Shown here: positions 33,223-45,973 of the stretch, in pieces | Position numbering within the stretch: the first letter of the stretch is position 1 | Layout of the letters: each line of letters starts with the position of its first letter | From: Raffaelea ambrosiae | Taxonomy: Eukaryota; Ascomycota; Sordariomycetes; Ophiostomatales; Ophiostomataceae | Length of the DNA: 64,000 nucleotides | Direction of reading: 5' to 3' | Assembly: GCA_002778195.1 (NCBI GenBank) | Contig: PCDI01000011.1 | Location: 488,362-552,361, forward strand | The notes under the pieces: model-generated | Told to the model about the DNA's origin: nothing | Database searches by the model: none | What the model saw: the letters and a program-made list of their open reading frames with translations, nothing else | Position numbers and translations under genes: made by a program

Positions 33223-34126
33223 TGTGTCCTTTCTTCTGAAACCAGAAAGGGAGACCAGGTTTCTCGAGTTCGGACTCCAACCGATCGAGTGTACACTCCA
33301 GAGAATACTGGCTGTTTTTTCAAAGAGGCCGAGAGCGGACAAATACAGCTAATGCTGTGTCGTGACTCCTTTCTCTGACAAAGAACGGCAGAGACAGAGA
33401 GAGATAAAAAGGAAGACGGAAACGAATGTAGGTGGAAGCAAAGGCAATAATAGAGTGAGCAATAAATAAACGAGTGACTGTTCTGTGTACACAAAGAGGA
33501 GTAGCGAGCGTCGGTCACGCAGGACAACAAAACAAAGAATCAAGTGAAGCTTGCTTTGGGCTGTGATGCAAGAAACAAAACTGAAAGGGACATGGTTTGG
33601 AGGAGTGACCCAAGGGTATAGAAAATATGGCTCGGGAAAAGATATGACAGGACCTCTTCGGAGACGGAGGCTGGTGGACAGTTCTGGACAGTTCTGGACG
33701 GGAGCGTGTGTGACTAGCCAAGAATCATAATATGAAGGGGATATAACAACAGAGAGGCAGAGAAACAAGCAAGGAGAACAAACCGGTAAACTCTGAGTAT
33801 TCAACGAGTATATCTTCTTTCCAGGGCTGTTATCTTTTCCTTGCTTCTGTTGGTATTCTTTGGCATTTTCACAATACTAAAGATAATGACCTCGGCCACT
33901 CAAACCGGCTATTTCCATAGTCAACATCCTCCAAGCCCCATGCCATGGTCCGTTTTGCTACTCTTGATTCTTGCCTGCCAAGGCCAGAGCAGCCTCACAG
34001 GATGGGTATTTGCGTTATGCAGCAACTCTTCCAGAGTTTTCTTTCAAATACCACCCCACGCTCCCGTCTTGGGATCTGGTCACTTTTCTGCTGTGCCGCC
34101 CGATTGCTGCAGGAACTAAACGCCCC

Positions 34127-34165
<39 letters not shown>

Positions 34166-35153
34166 TTTTAAATAAACAACTGTCCGTGATGGCGGTGTGT
34201 GCCCGTCTCACCTCATGCGAGTACCCGCACGTTTTGTCTCTGGACGCTCGGTGTCAAAACAAAGTAGAACGCCCACTGCCGTAATTTGGGGGGCGATGAT
34301 GCTGCCTGATCTTTTCATAAATAGCTGGTAATCCGGAAACAACATTTTTGCTAACCAGCAGACGAGAGGGAATTCATACGAACGAAATTTCCTCCCAAAA
34401 CCCCGAAAAAAATAGATATCATGTTTTACCTCATTCTAACCGTTTACTTTCATTGTAGCTGCCTACCCTATGTCACATCTATTCAATATACATTTTTATG
34501 AATTTTTGTCTTGGTGTGTGCCAACACCCAGACAACTCGACCATACCAATCATGAGACGACATATAAAATCTATCCATAAACAACTATAAATTCACAATA
34601 CGCCGCCGTCTTGTCCTAATGCTACTAAACAAAAAGAGGCAAAATAAAATAAAATCACAAACCAACCGTTTTTCTTACTTTTTCGAACAATGAACAGCCA
34701 CACTCCTCTCTCACCCGCGTTTGCGGCTAAATGGAACGAGCCAGCCGCTCCTTATAACCATAACAGTGCAGCTTTATCCCCACGTTGCTGAGCCGGTTCC
34801 AAATGGCAGTGAAGAGATAACAGAAAGTACGTCCCTCCTCCAAGGGCCGATCAGGCAAAAAAACGATGCCCTTCTCTGTTCACACCGTTTCCATCAGCAC
34901 GTGCGTGCTTATGCCAGAAAAGCTGTTGGTAGCCTGGGTAAAGGCGTCGCCCATCTCCGGAATTCCTGTACCGTACACGGAGCGAATGGTATAACGGCCG
35001 CGGGAAGTTCAATCGAAGCCGGCAGTGCAGCATCCTAGAACCAACCCTGCTCAAAATACAACGTTGCAAGAAAGAAAGAGGGTGTGTGCCATCCGACTTG
35101 CTGGAAATTCATTGCCTTCCATAATGGTACTTGCAAGGGCAACAAGACCCTGC
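33223..35153. other. GPI-protein promoter and BUB2 3' region
   Basis: About 1.9 kb with no gene visible. The part near 34380-34680 is A/T-rich. A TG dinucleotide repeat lies at 34129-34164. Confidence 0.5.
34129..34164. repeat. (TG)18 microsatellite
   Basis: Thirty-six bases of uninterrupted TG in a noncoding interval. Confidence 0.95.
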
Positions 35154-35903
35154 TTACAGAGCATGGTTGATAATCTCGGCGTACACATCCGCTGGAAGCT
35201 TGCGAATAATGGTGAGCGTCACGCCTTTGATGGCGTCTGCCTGTAGCGCAGGGAAGGATCGCAACAGTTTGTTCGGGCTGCCATTCATGTGAGCAAGATG
35301 CCATATGTCTGTATGGAGAGGGCAAAAAAAAAGTAAAAAAACCATACCTAGGGCTGGTCAAGATTTGGTTCCGGATCAGCATCAACTGCGCAACAATGCA
35401 GAGAATGTTGAGGTGCGGTCCGTAGGCAAACAAGAAGTCCCAGAGCCGCAGGACCTCGGGCAACGGCGGCGTGCAGGCGCAGAGCGTCAGGACAGACGGG
35501 AAGGCGTAGATCTCGGCCGAAAGGTTCTTGGATAGCAGGTACAGGCTCAGCTTCGAGTCCACAATGGCCAGCACCTTGTCTACCAGCGCCAGGCCCTTGT
35601 GCACACCGTCCATAGCGCCGCGGATGTAGCCCGGACACTCCTTGGTGAGCAGGTGATGGAAGGCCACAAACGCCTCCGCCTCGCTGCGTGCCGCATACAG
35701 GAACGGCGCCGCCAGAACGTTCATGCCCTGCACGTACGTGCCAGCCTCGACCGAGACGCTGGTCTCGGAGCCCTCTGTCGTGAGTGTCAGCGCCCGGGCC
35801 CGATTCCGCGCTGCCGGCGACGCGTTCGTCGACTGTGCGCCACCGGCACCGCCGGCACCGGCAATATTGAGTGCTCCCTTGGAAGGAGTGGTCTCCGCAG
35901 CCA

Positions 35904-35940
<37 letters not shown>

Positions 35941-35961
35941 CTGCTGTTGTTGTTGTTGTTG

Positions 35962-36003
<42 letters not shown>

Positions 36004-36908
36004 TTGGACGGATGACAGGGATGGTCGGCTCGTGGGCCCTCCCGCCTTCAGCTCCTTCGTGTCGTGGAGCCGCCAGGCAATGGCATTGAGCAGTCGGATG
36101 AGGCTGGCCTCGCTAACGCGGCGACGGAAGAGCGGGTCGGTGGTGAGCGTGCGGAAGGTGTCGTTGCGGATTTTGGCATAGGCTGGCGAGGCGCCTCGGT
36201 GGACCAGAGACAGGTATGCGTCCGTGTCCAGCACGGGGCAATCGAGCAGGATGAGCCACGCATAGATGCGTGCAGAGGACTTTTGTTGCTTTATGTGAGC
36301 TTTCTCAATTTGCAGAAACAGAAACATCCCCCCCCCCTCCAAGAAAATAAAATAAAAAAACTTCATATCGTCCTTACCATGCCGTCGCTGTCGCTCTTGA
36401 TACCCGTCTCCAGGATTTTCCAGCGCATGCTGTTCAGGGCCCCGATCACGTCGCCATCGGGCGGGCCGTCGCGGATGAGCCGGTCCAGCGAGAGCGGATC
36501 CAGGGCCGGTGAGCGGCCGAGGAGCGGGCGCCGGTTGCTGCCAGCCGTGGCGGACGCGCTGATCTGTTGTACGCTCGTAGCGTCGCTGTTGGCGCGAACC
36601 CGCTGTGGCGAGCGGTTGGCTCCGCTGATGATCCGACGCACCGGAGAACCCGGGCGCTGCAGCGGGTGGTGCGACAGCAACGGCGGTGGTGGTTGCTGCT
36701 GCTGGAGCTGCTGCTGCTGCTGGAGCTGGAGACGCTGCTGGGAGATGATCGAAGGGGCGCCGCCGGCCGCTTTGGCGCCGAGGTTGTGAGCCGACTGGAG
36801 CTTTCTAAGCGACCGGTGCGCACTCGGCGACGGCGGTGGATGGTGGAGGGCGGACGGTGGAATGAGCGTCGGCCCCGAAGTGTGCGGCTCTTTGCTGGGG
36901 CTGGGCAT
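35154..36908 (-). CDS. BUB2: BUB2 TBC-domain GTPase-activating protein (spindle position checkpoint)
   Basis: Three exons: 36908-36378, 36279-35348 and 35277-35154; 528 aa. Joins give SDGM|SSARIYAW and LTSPS|PNKLLRSFPAL. With its partner Bfa1/Byr4, Bub2 acts as GAP for the Tem1/Spg1 GTPase and holds back mitotic exit and septation. The first 150 residues are Pro/Ser/Gln-rich and disordered. The TBC domain starts near 165: RIYAWLILL, DTFRTLTTDPLF, then YVQGMNVLAAPFLYAARSEAEAF with the glutamine-finger YVQGMN, and CACTPPLPEVLRLWDFLFAYG. A 34-residue glutamine tract (269-302) plus an Ala/Gly-rich linker is inserted inside the TBC domain. The second acceptor (36280) was chosen by protein continuity and is less certain than the others. 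Confidence 0.9.
35905..36006. repeat. CAG/CAA tract encoding 34 glutamines in BUB2
   Basis: Thirty-four consecutive glutamine codons on the minus strand, mixing CAG and CAA in blocks. Mixed codons tend to stabilise such tracts, but length variation between strains is expected. Confidence 0.95.
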
Positions 36909-38080
36909 CGTGGCGGCGATGAGGCGGCGGTCCTTCTGTCCTCGGTCGGTTTGGCAGGTTTGGGGGGGGCTTTCCTGGTTGCCTGGTTCTCTAGCCTGGG
37001 TTGGCTGCTCCCAGCTCCCGTCTTGCTGGTCAAGGTGGCCGGCAGCGAACTCTGCCAAAAGAAATCGTTTGAGAAAACACACGCGGCTAGGAAACCTTGT
37101 CGCATGCAGGCTTGATACGTCGTTGCAGCGGAGTGGAGTGGGTGCAGCCTGTGGGTGGTTGGGAGTGAAGCCGTTGGCGAAGGCTGGTTTACTGGGCCAG
37201 TCGCGTTTTTTCGCGATGCGCCGCGTAAAATGGCTTAGCGCAGCGTTTTCCCCGCTGTTGCTTCCCGCTGTGCCGCCTTGCCTCAGTGGGTTGATCCCCC
37301 CCAATCGGAAGCTCCAATGCCATCATAGGCCGAACGATAATAAAAACTACAAAGTAGATCGGAGATCGATGTGTATAAAAGGGATACGCAGCTATGAGAT
37401 GTACATCGTTTTTTGCCGAGTTCTCTCTGCCTTTATCGCTAATTTTCTCCATCACGGAGCCTTGCGAGCACCACAGCATAAGTGCGAGTAGACCTTGTGC
37501 TTGGCAGCCATCCAGAAGACATTAATACGTCTCTTCCTTCTACTTTCCACGACCACAACCCATGTGTAATCTTAGTCATGTAAAACCGCCCACTGGCCGT
37601 ACTGTGCACGTACTCGCACACAGCCTGCCCAACGGAGAGTGACCTCGTGCGACATGCAATTTTTAGCAGCAATCCCTATTTTTCGCTCTGTTTCTACCAT
37701 GGTGGGGCGATTCTGTATCCATGATTGGCTGCATTTCTGTCAGCTTCGCGTGCCCCGCCACCTTACCCTCCCACTTGATCCCCGCCTTTCTCTTCTTTCT
37801 TCCTTCTTCCCTTTTCTAAAAAAACGTCCGTCATCTCTGCTCTCCATCACCACCACAGCGTCACCTTCTCTTGTTCTAGCCAGAAATACAAATATTTTGA
37901 CTCTGCGTTGCAGCCTCGTCTATTAGACTGATTTAGGTACGTCCCAAACCTCGTGAGCGTGAATGAGGAGCGAGAGAAGCCGGCAGTTAGAATCTCTTTC
38001 TAATGGCCTACTTTTTGCAGCCTTACGTTCTTCGGAAACAAAAACCCCTTCCCACAAGTTTTGCAGAGAAAGCCGAGTTG
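36909..38080. other. Divergent promoter of BUB2 and eIF1, with eIF1 leader intron
   Basis: About 1.2 kb. The right end looks like the eIF1 5' leader containing an intron at about 37937-38020: donor GTACGT, branch-like CTAAT, acceptor TTTTTGCAG. Splicing it would remove an upstream ATG at 38003 that is in frame with the eIF1 start and would otherwise add 26 residues. Confidence 0.5.
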
Positions 38081-39045
38081 ATGTCAATCGAAAACCTCAA
38101 GATCAATGGTGCGTGGCAGCTCTGTAGCTTCGCTGGGGTGCCACGTGTCCGGCGAAAGAGCTTGAACCCCCCTCCCAATCAGCGAAAAGCGAACTAACAG
38201 CCCCCGTTCGACATGTGCAGACCCCTTCGCCGACGCCGACGAAGATACTGGACAATCGCAGGCTAAGCAGCAGGAGTATCTCCATATACGAATCCAGCGT
38301 ATGTCAGCCTCGCTTTGTTTTTATTTTTGGGGACATACTCGCCTGGTCGATTTTACGTGTGCGAGAACAATGAATGTTGACAAACGGACACAACAGAGCG
38401 AAATGGACGCAAGACCTTGACTACGGTCCAGGGCATTCCTCCCAAGTTTGACCACAAGGTACGATGCCCTTCAGGGATAGGATGCCGTCGCCGTGTCGCT
38501 TGCCCCCGGTCATTGGATTGGGAGGCAGAGGTTGGGAAAGATTGCTAACACGAGACACAACAGAAAATTCTTAAGGTCATCAAGAAGGTGAGCAGTCATG
38601 TCCTCTTCATGGAATAGTTTTGTCAATGTTCTCTGCTGCTAACTTTTTTTGGACAGGATTTCGGTCAGTGTGGCAGCACGCATTCTCCTTATTTCGGTCT
38701 CTGTTTTCTTTTCTGTTTTCTAACCTGTTGACCAGCTTGCAATGGAACCATCATCTCTGCTGCCGAGTCCAAGGTTCGTTCCCAGTTCTAGCTGTGGGTG
38801 TGTGCGAGAAGTCCCTTGGAAGAAGGGCATGCTGACCTTTCCCTCTTCAGGGCATGGGCGAAGTGATCCAGCTCCAGGGTGACCAGCGTAGCAAGATTCG
38901 TAAGTCTGCCAGAGGGCCTGGCAGATGTGGCTGTGCAAAGTAGAAGTCTGCATTATCCTAACTTGTGATACTAGGTGAATTTCTCATCGACAAGACCAAC
39001 GGGCTTGGTCTCGACGAGAAAACCATCAAAGTCCACGGCTTCTAA
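38081..39045 (+). CDS. SUI1: Translation initiation factor eIF1 (SUI1)
   Basis: eIF1 binds the 40S subunit near the P site and enforces AUG selection. Eight coding exons: 38081-38108, 38221-38298, 38397-38458, 38564-38587, 38657-38663, 38736-38773, 38851-38899 and 38975-39045, total 118 aa. The joined protein reads as eIF1 throughout: FADADED, IRIQQRNGRKTLTTVQG, KFDHKKILKVIKKDFACNGT, GEVIQLQGDQR and the end KVHGF. Exon 5 is only 7 nt (GATTTCG), flanked by a CAG acceptor and a GTCAGT donor. Every intron has GT...AG ends and lengths of 69-112 nt. The start ATG has T at -3 and T at +4, a poor context that is a known conserved trait of eIF1 genes. Confidence 0.95.
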
Positions 39046-42000
39046 GCCGGATATGGCGTGCCATGTCCGCGATCTAGTTGCCAACTGCTAGAAAACAGCA
39101 TCTTCAGAGAAATATCGCAGTGGGTATTATGTCGAGAATGCTGTATTGATTGCCAACCACGGGCATCTAGATGCGTTCTTCCCTAGACATGTGAGAATAG
39201 GCAGGAACCAAGCGGACACGTCTAAGCACGGCTTCCGGCTGGCGAGATGGCTAGAGCGTTGGTCAATCCAGAGATTATTCGGCTGGTCATTGGGGTCCGG
39301 TCTTGATTCCCGGGTTAGTATTTATTGGGGGGGCAGAGGTGATTCTCATTTCGACAAATCCCATGTCGAAACTTTTTTTTACAGCACGGACGAACATTTT
39401 TAGGTCAAGGCTTTTGATCTGTGGAAGTTTCTTTGGGGGCAGCACCTTGTTGTTTATCGTCAAGCGTTGTCAATAGCGAAGAATGGCAAACAGTTCAAGC
39501 CGGCCCATGGCCTGTGTGTTTGAATATCATTTGTGATGAGAGGGTATAGAAGGAAACACCAACAAAACACTTGCCTGGGTACCAGAATGGATGGAAAGGC
39601 AAGCTTAAGAAAAGTCCGGGCAGAGGACAAGACCACTGGCACCTATTTGCTAAGCTGGTATGGAACACTTGGAGGCGATAGTACGAGCACCCCCGTGCTA
39701 AGTGGCCAAGCGACCGAGCGCCTTATGGTCCTTCCTGTTTCCCTGCGCGTTATTTTTCTTGCAGCTCAACGAGTTGTCGATGGCAAATATACGGATATGG
39801 CATGACACCCGATGGAACGAGGTGAGTTATCGCGTAAAAATGAGACGATTTTCTGGCCTTCCTTTGTTTTTGTCTTTCTTCCACTTTGTACGTGTACAGA
39901 GTAGTATCCGCACCTCAACGGGCCCCAGCATCTTCAAGGTACAGAGCATTAGGGGGACACTGAATAACTTGAATGAGACATCTGCGGCCACAATTGGTCG
40001 CGAATGAGCTGGTGGAAAAACTCGCCCTCTATATTGTCACAGCAGGCAGCACGCCACTGCATTGAGCCTTGCCACAGCCCGGTCTATGATGCGGCAGTAC
40101 GTAAAATCGAGCTGGGAGGTCTGGGGATGGGTGGCACTAACTAACACGGGGGGGCTACGTGTAGTTCCTGCGAGCTATTTCGGACTATGCGCTTCGGGTA
40201 TCTTGGACGGTAGAAACAGTACACAGCTACTCGTACAGACAGAAGGGGCGTCCACATGCTATGGTACGGTTGGCTCTGTCAGCGTCTAAGCTACTATGTA
40301 TATTCCTTCTTGGGGGTTGTAAGCTGCACCAGTCTGCATTAGTTTGCACTGAACCCAAAGAAGGAAAACGAGAGTCAGCCGTTCTTTCAGCTCTGTTGTT
40401 GACGTGATACATGAGAGTAAGATACCATCGGTTGGGACGAAACAGCTTTGCTTTTGGTAGTGTTCTGTTTGCCTTGAGAAGCGGAGGCTGCTTAAAGCTT
40501 TCCGTCGGCGACCTCGACAGGAACTTGGGGGGGGGGGGGGGGTTGCCTTTTTTTTTGTCTCGTATCCAAATAGCCCAGCGCCATGCCGTGTTCTGATCCT
40601 TTGACTGGACTACTCGACAGTGGAGAGCGTTTGGACGCAACTGGCGAAAGAAGGAAGCGATGCATATGCCTGCATGCTCTTGCAGATGTTGAAAGTCCCA
40701 GACGTAGAAGAACCGTCTGTCATTGCTCGTGTCATAGAGGCCGGGTCCAGTTACAGTAAGCCCCAGCGATTATTGTGTTGACTTTGTGGCCCACTTTGCG
40801 ATCTGGACGTGATGGTGTCACTTGAGACAACGATTGCGCAAGAAAAATGGCCGCTTCTGATTGGATGCCTTAGCCACAGCCAAAGGATTTGTGGATAGGC
40901 GGGTAATTCGTCTTATTCGGGAGGAAAATTAAAAATCAAGACCCTCCCCCAGACAATAGAAGCACCAAAAAGAAAAGAAGTAAAAAGAAAAAGCTACCAA
41001 AATCCCAGTCTATCCTGCATGGTGGTAGCCACTGCCGCGTTTTGCTGGGGGAAAAGGACACCGAGTCACCGCAGATGCGCCATACGGTGTAGTTAGCTCG
41101 TACGCGTTATGAGAACTCGTAAGAGGTGACGTTGGCTTCACCCATTTTTGATAACAGAAAGCCGGATGCTAAAGCAGCCAACACCACCCGGCAAGCTTCC
41201 CCAGCTTTGCTTCACATGAGCACATGTTGTATCACCGGATCGGATTCCGTCGCATTGTGTCCAGGCAAAACGTGAGCAGATGCGCAGCGACAACCAACAG
41301 CATGTGGGGACCAAATCACAGGCTCGACACACAAAGGGGAGGGGGGTACAAGGTTTAGGAAGGGGAGCCAAAATGGCGGCGGTCGCGCTTCGGCCTTGCC
41401 CCAACGGTCTGCACACGGGCTCAGGAGCCGACTGCCCGTTTTGTACATTTCCTGGAGATTGGTGCCTTTCGTTGGCGACAGGCTGACTTGGGTTTTATTG
41501 GCGCCGCCAGCACCACCAACAGCTCGATGCCAACACCCCCCGTGTGTTTCATTCCGTGAAGGCTTGTTGATCCTCTTCTTCCCTGCTTTCGGGCGGTTGT
41601 CTCACGCCAAACCGGTCGCCTGCACGCCCCGTGACCTGGGAATGTGAGCGTCTCGGGGTCAAGAGGGCATGTCTGGGGCACGCCAAGCTCTGGGTGTCTG
41701 ACATGTAGCCAACTGGACAGGAGAGAACAGACGGGATAGCAGAGAGGCCAGAAGAAAAAAATGAGAAAACAATAGAGAAAACAAGAGACGCAGAAGGTGG
41801 CAGAACAGAAATCGAATAACATAATCACCAGAGAGCCAAGCAAGGGCCATAAAAACGGTTCCACAGAGTGACGACAACACCAATGTATCCCTTGCAGCTG
41901 CAATACCTATATACGCGCTAAGGTGCCAGCAAATTAGAAGTACACTTACGTCAGAAGTACCCTCCCGCACCAAACAGATTCTTGCTCGAAAAGGGAAAGA

Positions 42001-43306
42001 GCCCCCAGCTAGCTCGCATTGCGCCATCGTGTAAGTGCTCCCCGACCCAGCCAGAACGGCTTTTTTTTTCGCAATCCAACCCACATCCCCTCGTCCTCTC
42101 CCCTTTTTATATGCCCAGCGACAGCATTGTGTTGCCAGTGTGGTTGGGTGGTTCCCGGTCCCGTCTCTGATGCCCTGCTTCTTGCTCTCGTCTCTCCTTT
42201 CTCTCGTTTTCTGCCTTGTTTGATTGTTCTGCGTGCATTTCTATTTGTCCCTGTGGTTCCAGCCGCAGCGCCTCCTGCAGCAGGGATAGCTTCCATCATT
42301 CGATTGTCCTCTGTCACCATCGGTTCTCGAAGCCTTGACTGGCCCGTCTCGCGAGACCCGCCACCCCTCCTCAAGACCGATACAGCCACCAGCACGCCTG
42401 AGCCCGCCCGCTCTCGGTGACAGGCCTGGGCTTCTATCACAGACGCTCGCACTACGATCTCGTCAAGCCTGTTGGTCCTCGCTTGTTGTTTCTCTCTTGG
42501 CCTCGACAGTCTCGACTTTATCCACTGCCCATCACAGCATTCGACGCCTTTGCATGACGAGCTTGGAACTCTCCAGCAGCTCGATAGCCAAGCGGCCGGA
42601 CCCAAAACAAGATCCTGCTTTTGCTCGGCGACCTCATCTCGACCACGCAGCCAAGCAGGTCCGAATCTGGAGGCGCAGAACAAGAGACTCAAGCTTCACA
42701 TTCTGGCCGGCTAGCTTCTCGGCACCCCACGCCCTTTTCATTACGATTTGTTACGGTTTGCAACAATCTGACGGCTCGACCAACACAAACAGGCAGAGCA
42801 CACGAGCACGCCTCCTCCACCACACCCGGCGAAACCCTACCCTCCAACTGCCCTCCTCGCACTGCCAACGCTAAACTCTTGTTTTTCCCCTTTTCACGTC
42901 TCTGGACCGCCCTATCCCGCGCTCGGCAAGCCCGCAGTCACATTTAGGATCCACCCTACCTGTCTAGGATAATACTGCAGCACTCGGCTGGGTACCGCGG
43001 GCCTGGAACTTAGGCCTGGAAAAGGACGCATCTGTTGCCACGAGGAGATCGAGACACATATAATAACCACCCTTCCCCCACAAGTCAGCAGAGCATATCT
43101 ACCTCTTGTCTGTTCGGCCAACTCCCCTCTTCTTTCCCTGTCAAGATCTTGCCGATCCTTCTTCTTTCTCACCTTCTTCCAACATCCTGGGAGGAGCTGC
43201 TACAAGCAAAAAAGAAAACGACTAGGTCTGGGAAAGCTATTGCATCTTGTCTCTGCATCCCTAACCCCCCACACAAAATACTCAGGATACATTCCCTTCG
43301 AATACT
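39046..43306. other. 4.3 kb gene-free region before the sulfate permease
   Basis: No supported gene. A 16-G run is at 40527-40542. From about 42100 to 43300 the plus strand becomes pyrimidine-rich, as in long fungal 5' leaders, so the right third is probably promoter and leader of the sulfate permease. Confidence 0.5.
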
Positions 43307-45973
43307 ATGGCTGGACCCAGGGCCACCAAGGTCGGCCATCTCCTGGCTAAAGGCCTGGGCATCAAGCTGGATGAGCCCATCTCTTACCAAGACGAGGTGA
43401 CACGCGGCGAGTCCATCCTGTCCACGGACTCGTGGACGGAAGAGCCGCCGCACACATTTCCGACCATTTGGAGCTGGTTCCCTACTCGCCAGGAATGGTT
43501 TCAGTATGTGTACTCGCTCTTCCCGTTCCTGCACTGGATCGGCCGCTACAACACGCAGTGGTTGATCGGTGATCTCGTTGCTGGTATCACCATTGGCGCC
43601 GTTGTCGTCCCCCAGGGCATGTCTTATGCTGTTCTTGCTAGCCTTGAACCACAATTCGGCCTGTACTCGTCTTTCATGGGTGTCTTGATCTACTGGTTCT
43701 TCGCCACTTCCAAGGATATTACGATTGGCGTGAGTATTTGTACGACACCCGACAGCAAGATTTGTCCTCTTTTGCTAACATCCTACAGCCTGTCGCCGTC
43801 ATGTCCCAGCTTACGGGAACCATCGTCACCAAGGTGGCCGCCGAGCATCCTGAGATTCCAGGCCACGTTGTTGCGTCTTCGCTGGCCGTTATTGCTGGAG
43901 CCATTGTGCTCTTTATTGGTCTCATTCGCTGCGGCTGGATCGTGGACTTGATTTCCCTGGTTTCTTTGTCCGCGTTCATGACAGGCTCGGCTATCAACAT
44001 CTGCTCAGGTCAGGTGAAGACACTGCTGGGCGAGTCTGGTTTCAGCACTCGCGATGCCACTTACTTGGTGATCATCAATTCGCTCAAGCACTTGCCGAGC
44101 GCCGGTTTGGACGCTGCTATGGGCCTGTCGGCCCTCGCCTTGCTCTACGTCATCCGCTGGTTTTGCGGTTATTTGGCCAGACGCTTCCCTAAGAAACAGC
44201 GCATCTTCTTCTTTGCATCAACCCTCCGCACCGTTTTTGTCATTCTGCTGTTCACCATGATCAGCTGGCTTGTCAACCGAAACCACCGCAAGAATCCCAA
44301 ATTCAGCATTTTGAAGGATGTTCCACGAGGTAAGAGAACGCTAGCAGGGCAGCTTGCAAGTCAGACATAAATTCAATTCAGTGCGAGACCAATGCTAACG
44401 ATTGTATTCTCCAGGCTTCAAGAATGCTGAGGCTCCACCGATCACGATTGAAATCATCAAGACATTCATTAGCGATTTGCCTGCGGCTGTCATTGTCCTT
44501 TTGATCGAGCACATTGCTATCTCCAAGTCGTTCGGCCGCGTCAACAACTACACTATCAACCCATCCCAGGAAATGGTGGCTATTGGCGTGAGCAACATTC
44601 TTGGCCCCTTCCTGGGCGGCTATGCAGCCACCGGCTCTTTTAGCCGCACTGCCATCAAGTCCAAGGCTGGTGTGCGCACTCCCTTTGCTGGTGTCATCAC
44701 TGCTGTTGTGGTGTTGCTGGCCATCTATGCACTGCCGCCTGTCTTCTTCTACATCCCAAATGCATCCCTGTCTGGCGTGATCATTCACGCTGTCGGCGAT
44801 TTGATCACGCCGCCCAACACTGTTTATCGATTCTGGCTGGTCAGCCCCTTTGAGTTCTTGATCTTCTTTGTCGGTGTTATTGTGACCGTCTTCTCGACCA
44901 TTGAGAACGGCATCTACTGCACTGTGGCTATCTCCGCGGCCATGCTGTTCTTCCGCATTCTGAAGGCACGCGGCTCATTTTTGGGCCGTATCAAGGTGCA
45001 CTCTGTCCTTGGCGACCACGTCATTGGTCAAGACCATCACCAAGTCATCGGTCCTTACGGCACTGTTGGCCAGGACAGCCTCAGCAACGAGCTGGCAGCC
45101 CGCAACATCTTCCTGCCTTTTGACCACGGCGACGGATCCAACCCCCATGTCGAGCTGGAGTCGCCTTACCCAGGCGTGTTCATATACCGCTTTTCGGAGG
45201 GCTTTACCTACCCCAACGCATCACACTCGTTCACATACCTCGTGGATTACATCTTCAAGCATACACGGCGCACCAGCCCGGAGTCCTATGCCCGGCCTGG
45301 CGACCGTCCATGGAACAACCCTGGCCCAACACGCAAGATGCTCAAGCAAATTGAAGCCAGTGGTATCGACCCGAGCGCCAACTCGGACCTGCCGACACTC
45401 AAGGCCGTCATCCTCGACTTTTCTGCTGTGAATTATCTCGACATCACATCCGTGCAGACGCTTATCGACGTGCGCAACCAGCTGGATCGCTACGCGTCGC
45501 CGAATGTTGTCGACTGGCACATTGCCTCGGTCAACAACCGGTGGAGCAAGCGGGCTCTGGTGTCTGCCGGTTTCGGTTACCCGACAGAGAAGCAGGACGG
45601 CCCGCAGCAACGCTGGAAGTCAATCTTCAGTGTGGCCGAGATGGGTGGTCGTGATTCGGCCGCCGAGCAAGAGGAGCAGGAGCATAACAAGGAGCTGGAG
45701 CGGCAGCAAGAGGATCTGCGGAGGCTGTCCAATCCCAAGACGGGCCCGTCGCTGGACATTGAGGAGGCCCGTAGCAGCAGTGCCAGCTCGGAAGAGGACC
45801 CAAAGCTACAGGTGAAGCGCTTCAAGGGTGTCACGGTGCACGGCTTGAACCGGCCGCTCTTCCACGTCGACCTGACAAGTGCTCTGCAGAGTGCCATTGC
45901 CAACATTGAGGCGCGCGCGGCTGAGGAAGCAGAATGCCGCCCTCCTTCCCGTGTTGAGAAGGCACAGGCATGA
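43307..45973 (+). CDS. SulP-family high-affinity sulfate permease with STAS domain
   Basis: Imports sulfate across the plasma membrane; relatives are yeast Sul1/Sul2 and Neurospora cys-14/cys-13. Three exons: 43307-43729, 43789-44329 and 44415-45973, 840 aa. Joins give KDITIG|PVAVMSQ and DVPR|GFKNAEAP. The SulP signature region VPQGMSYAVLASLEPQFGLYSSFMG is followed by about 10-12 membrane helices, the conserved SFSRTAIKSKAG, and a cytosolic STAS domain from about residue 590 (VILDFSAVNYLDITSVQTL). The tail is charged (EQEEQEHNKELERQQEDL). Which paralogue it is cannot be decided here. Sulfur-limitation control by a CYS3-type bZIP is expected, but I did not locate a clear site. Confidence 0.93.

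Noticed and set aside
37681..38022. Upstream ATG at 38003 as the eIF1 start
   Set aside because: It lies inside a probable leader intron, overlapping its branch-point-like CTAAT, and eIF1 proteins do not carry such an extension.
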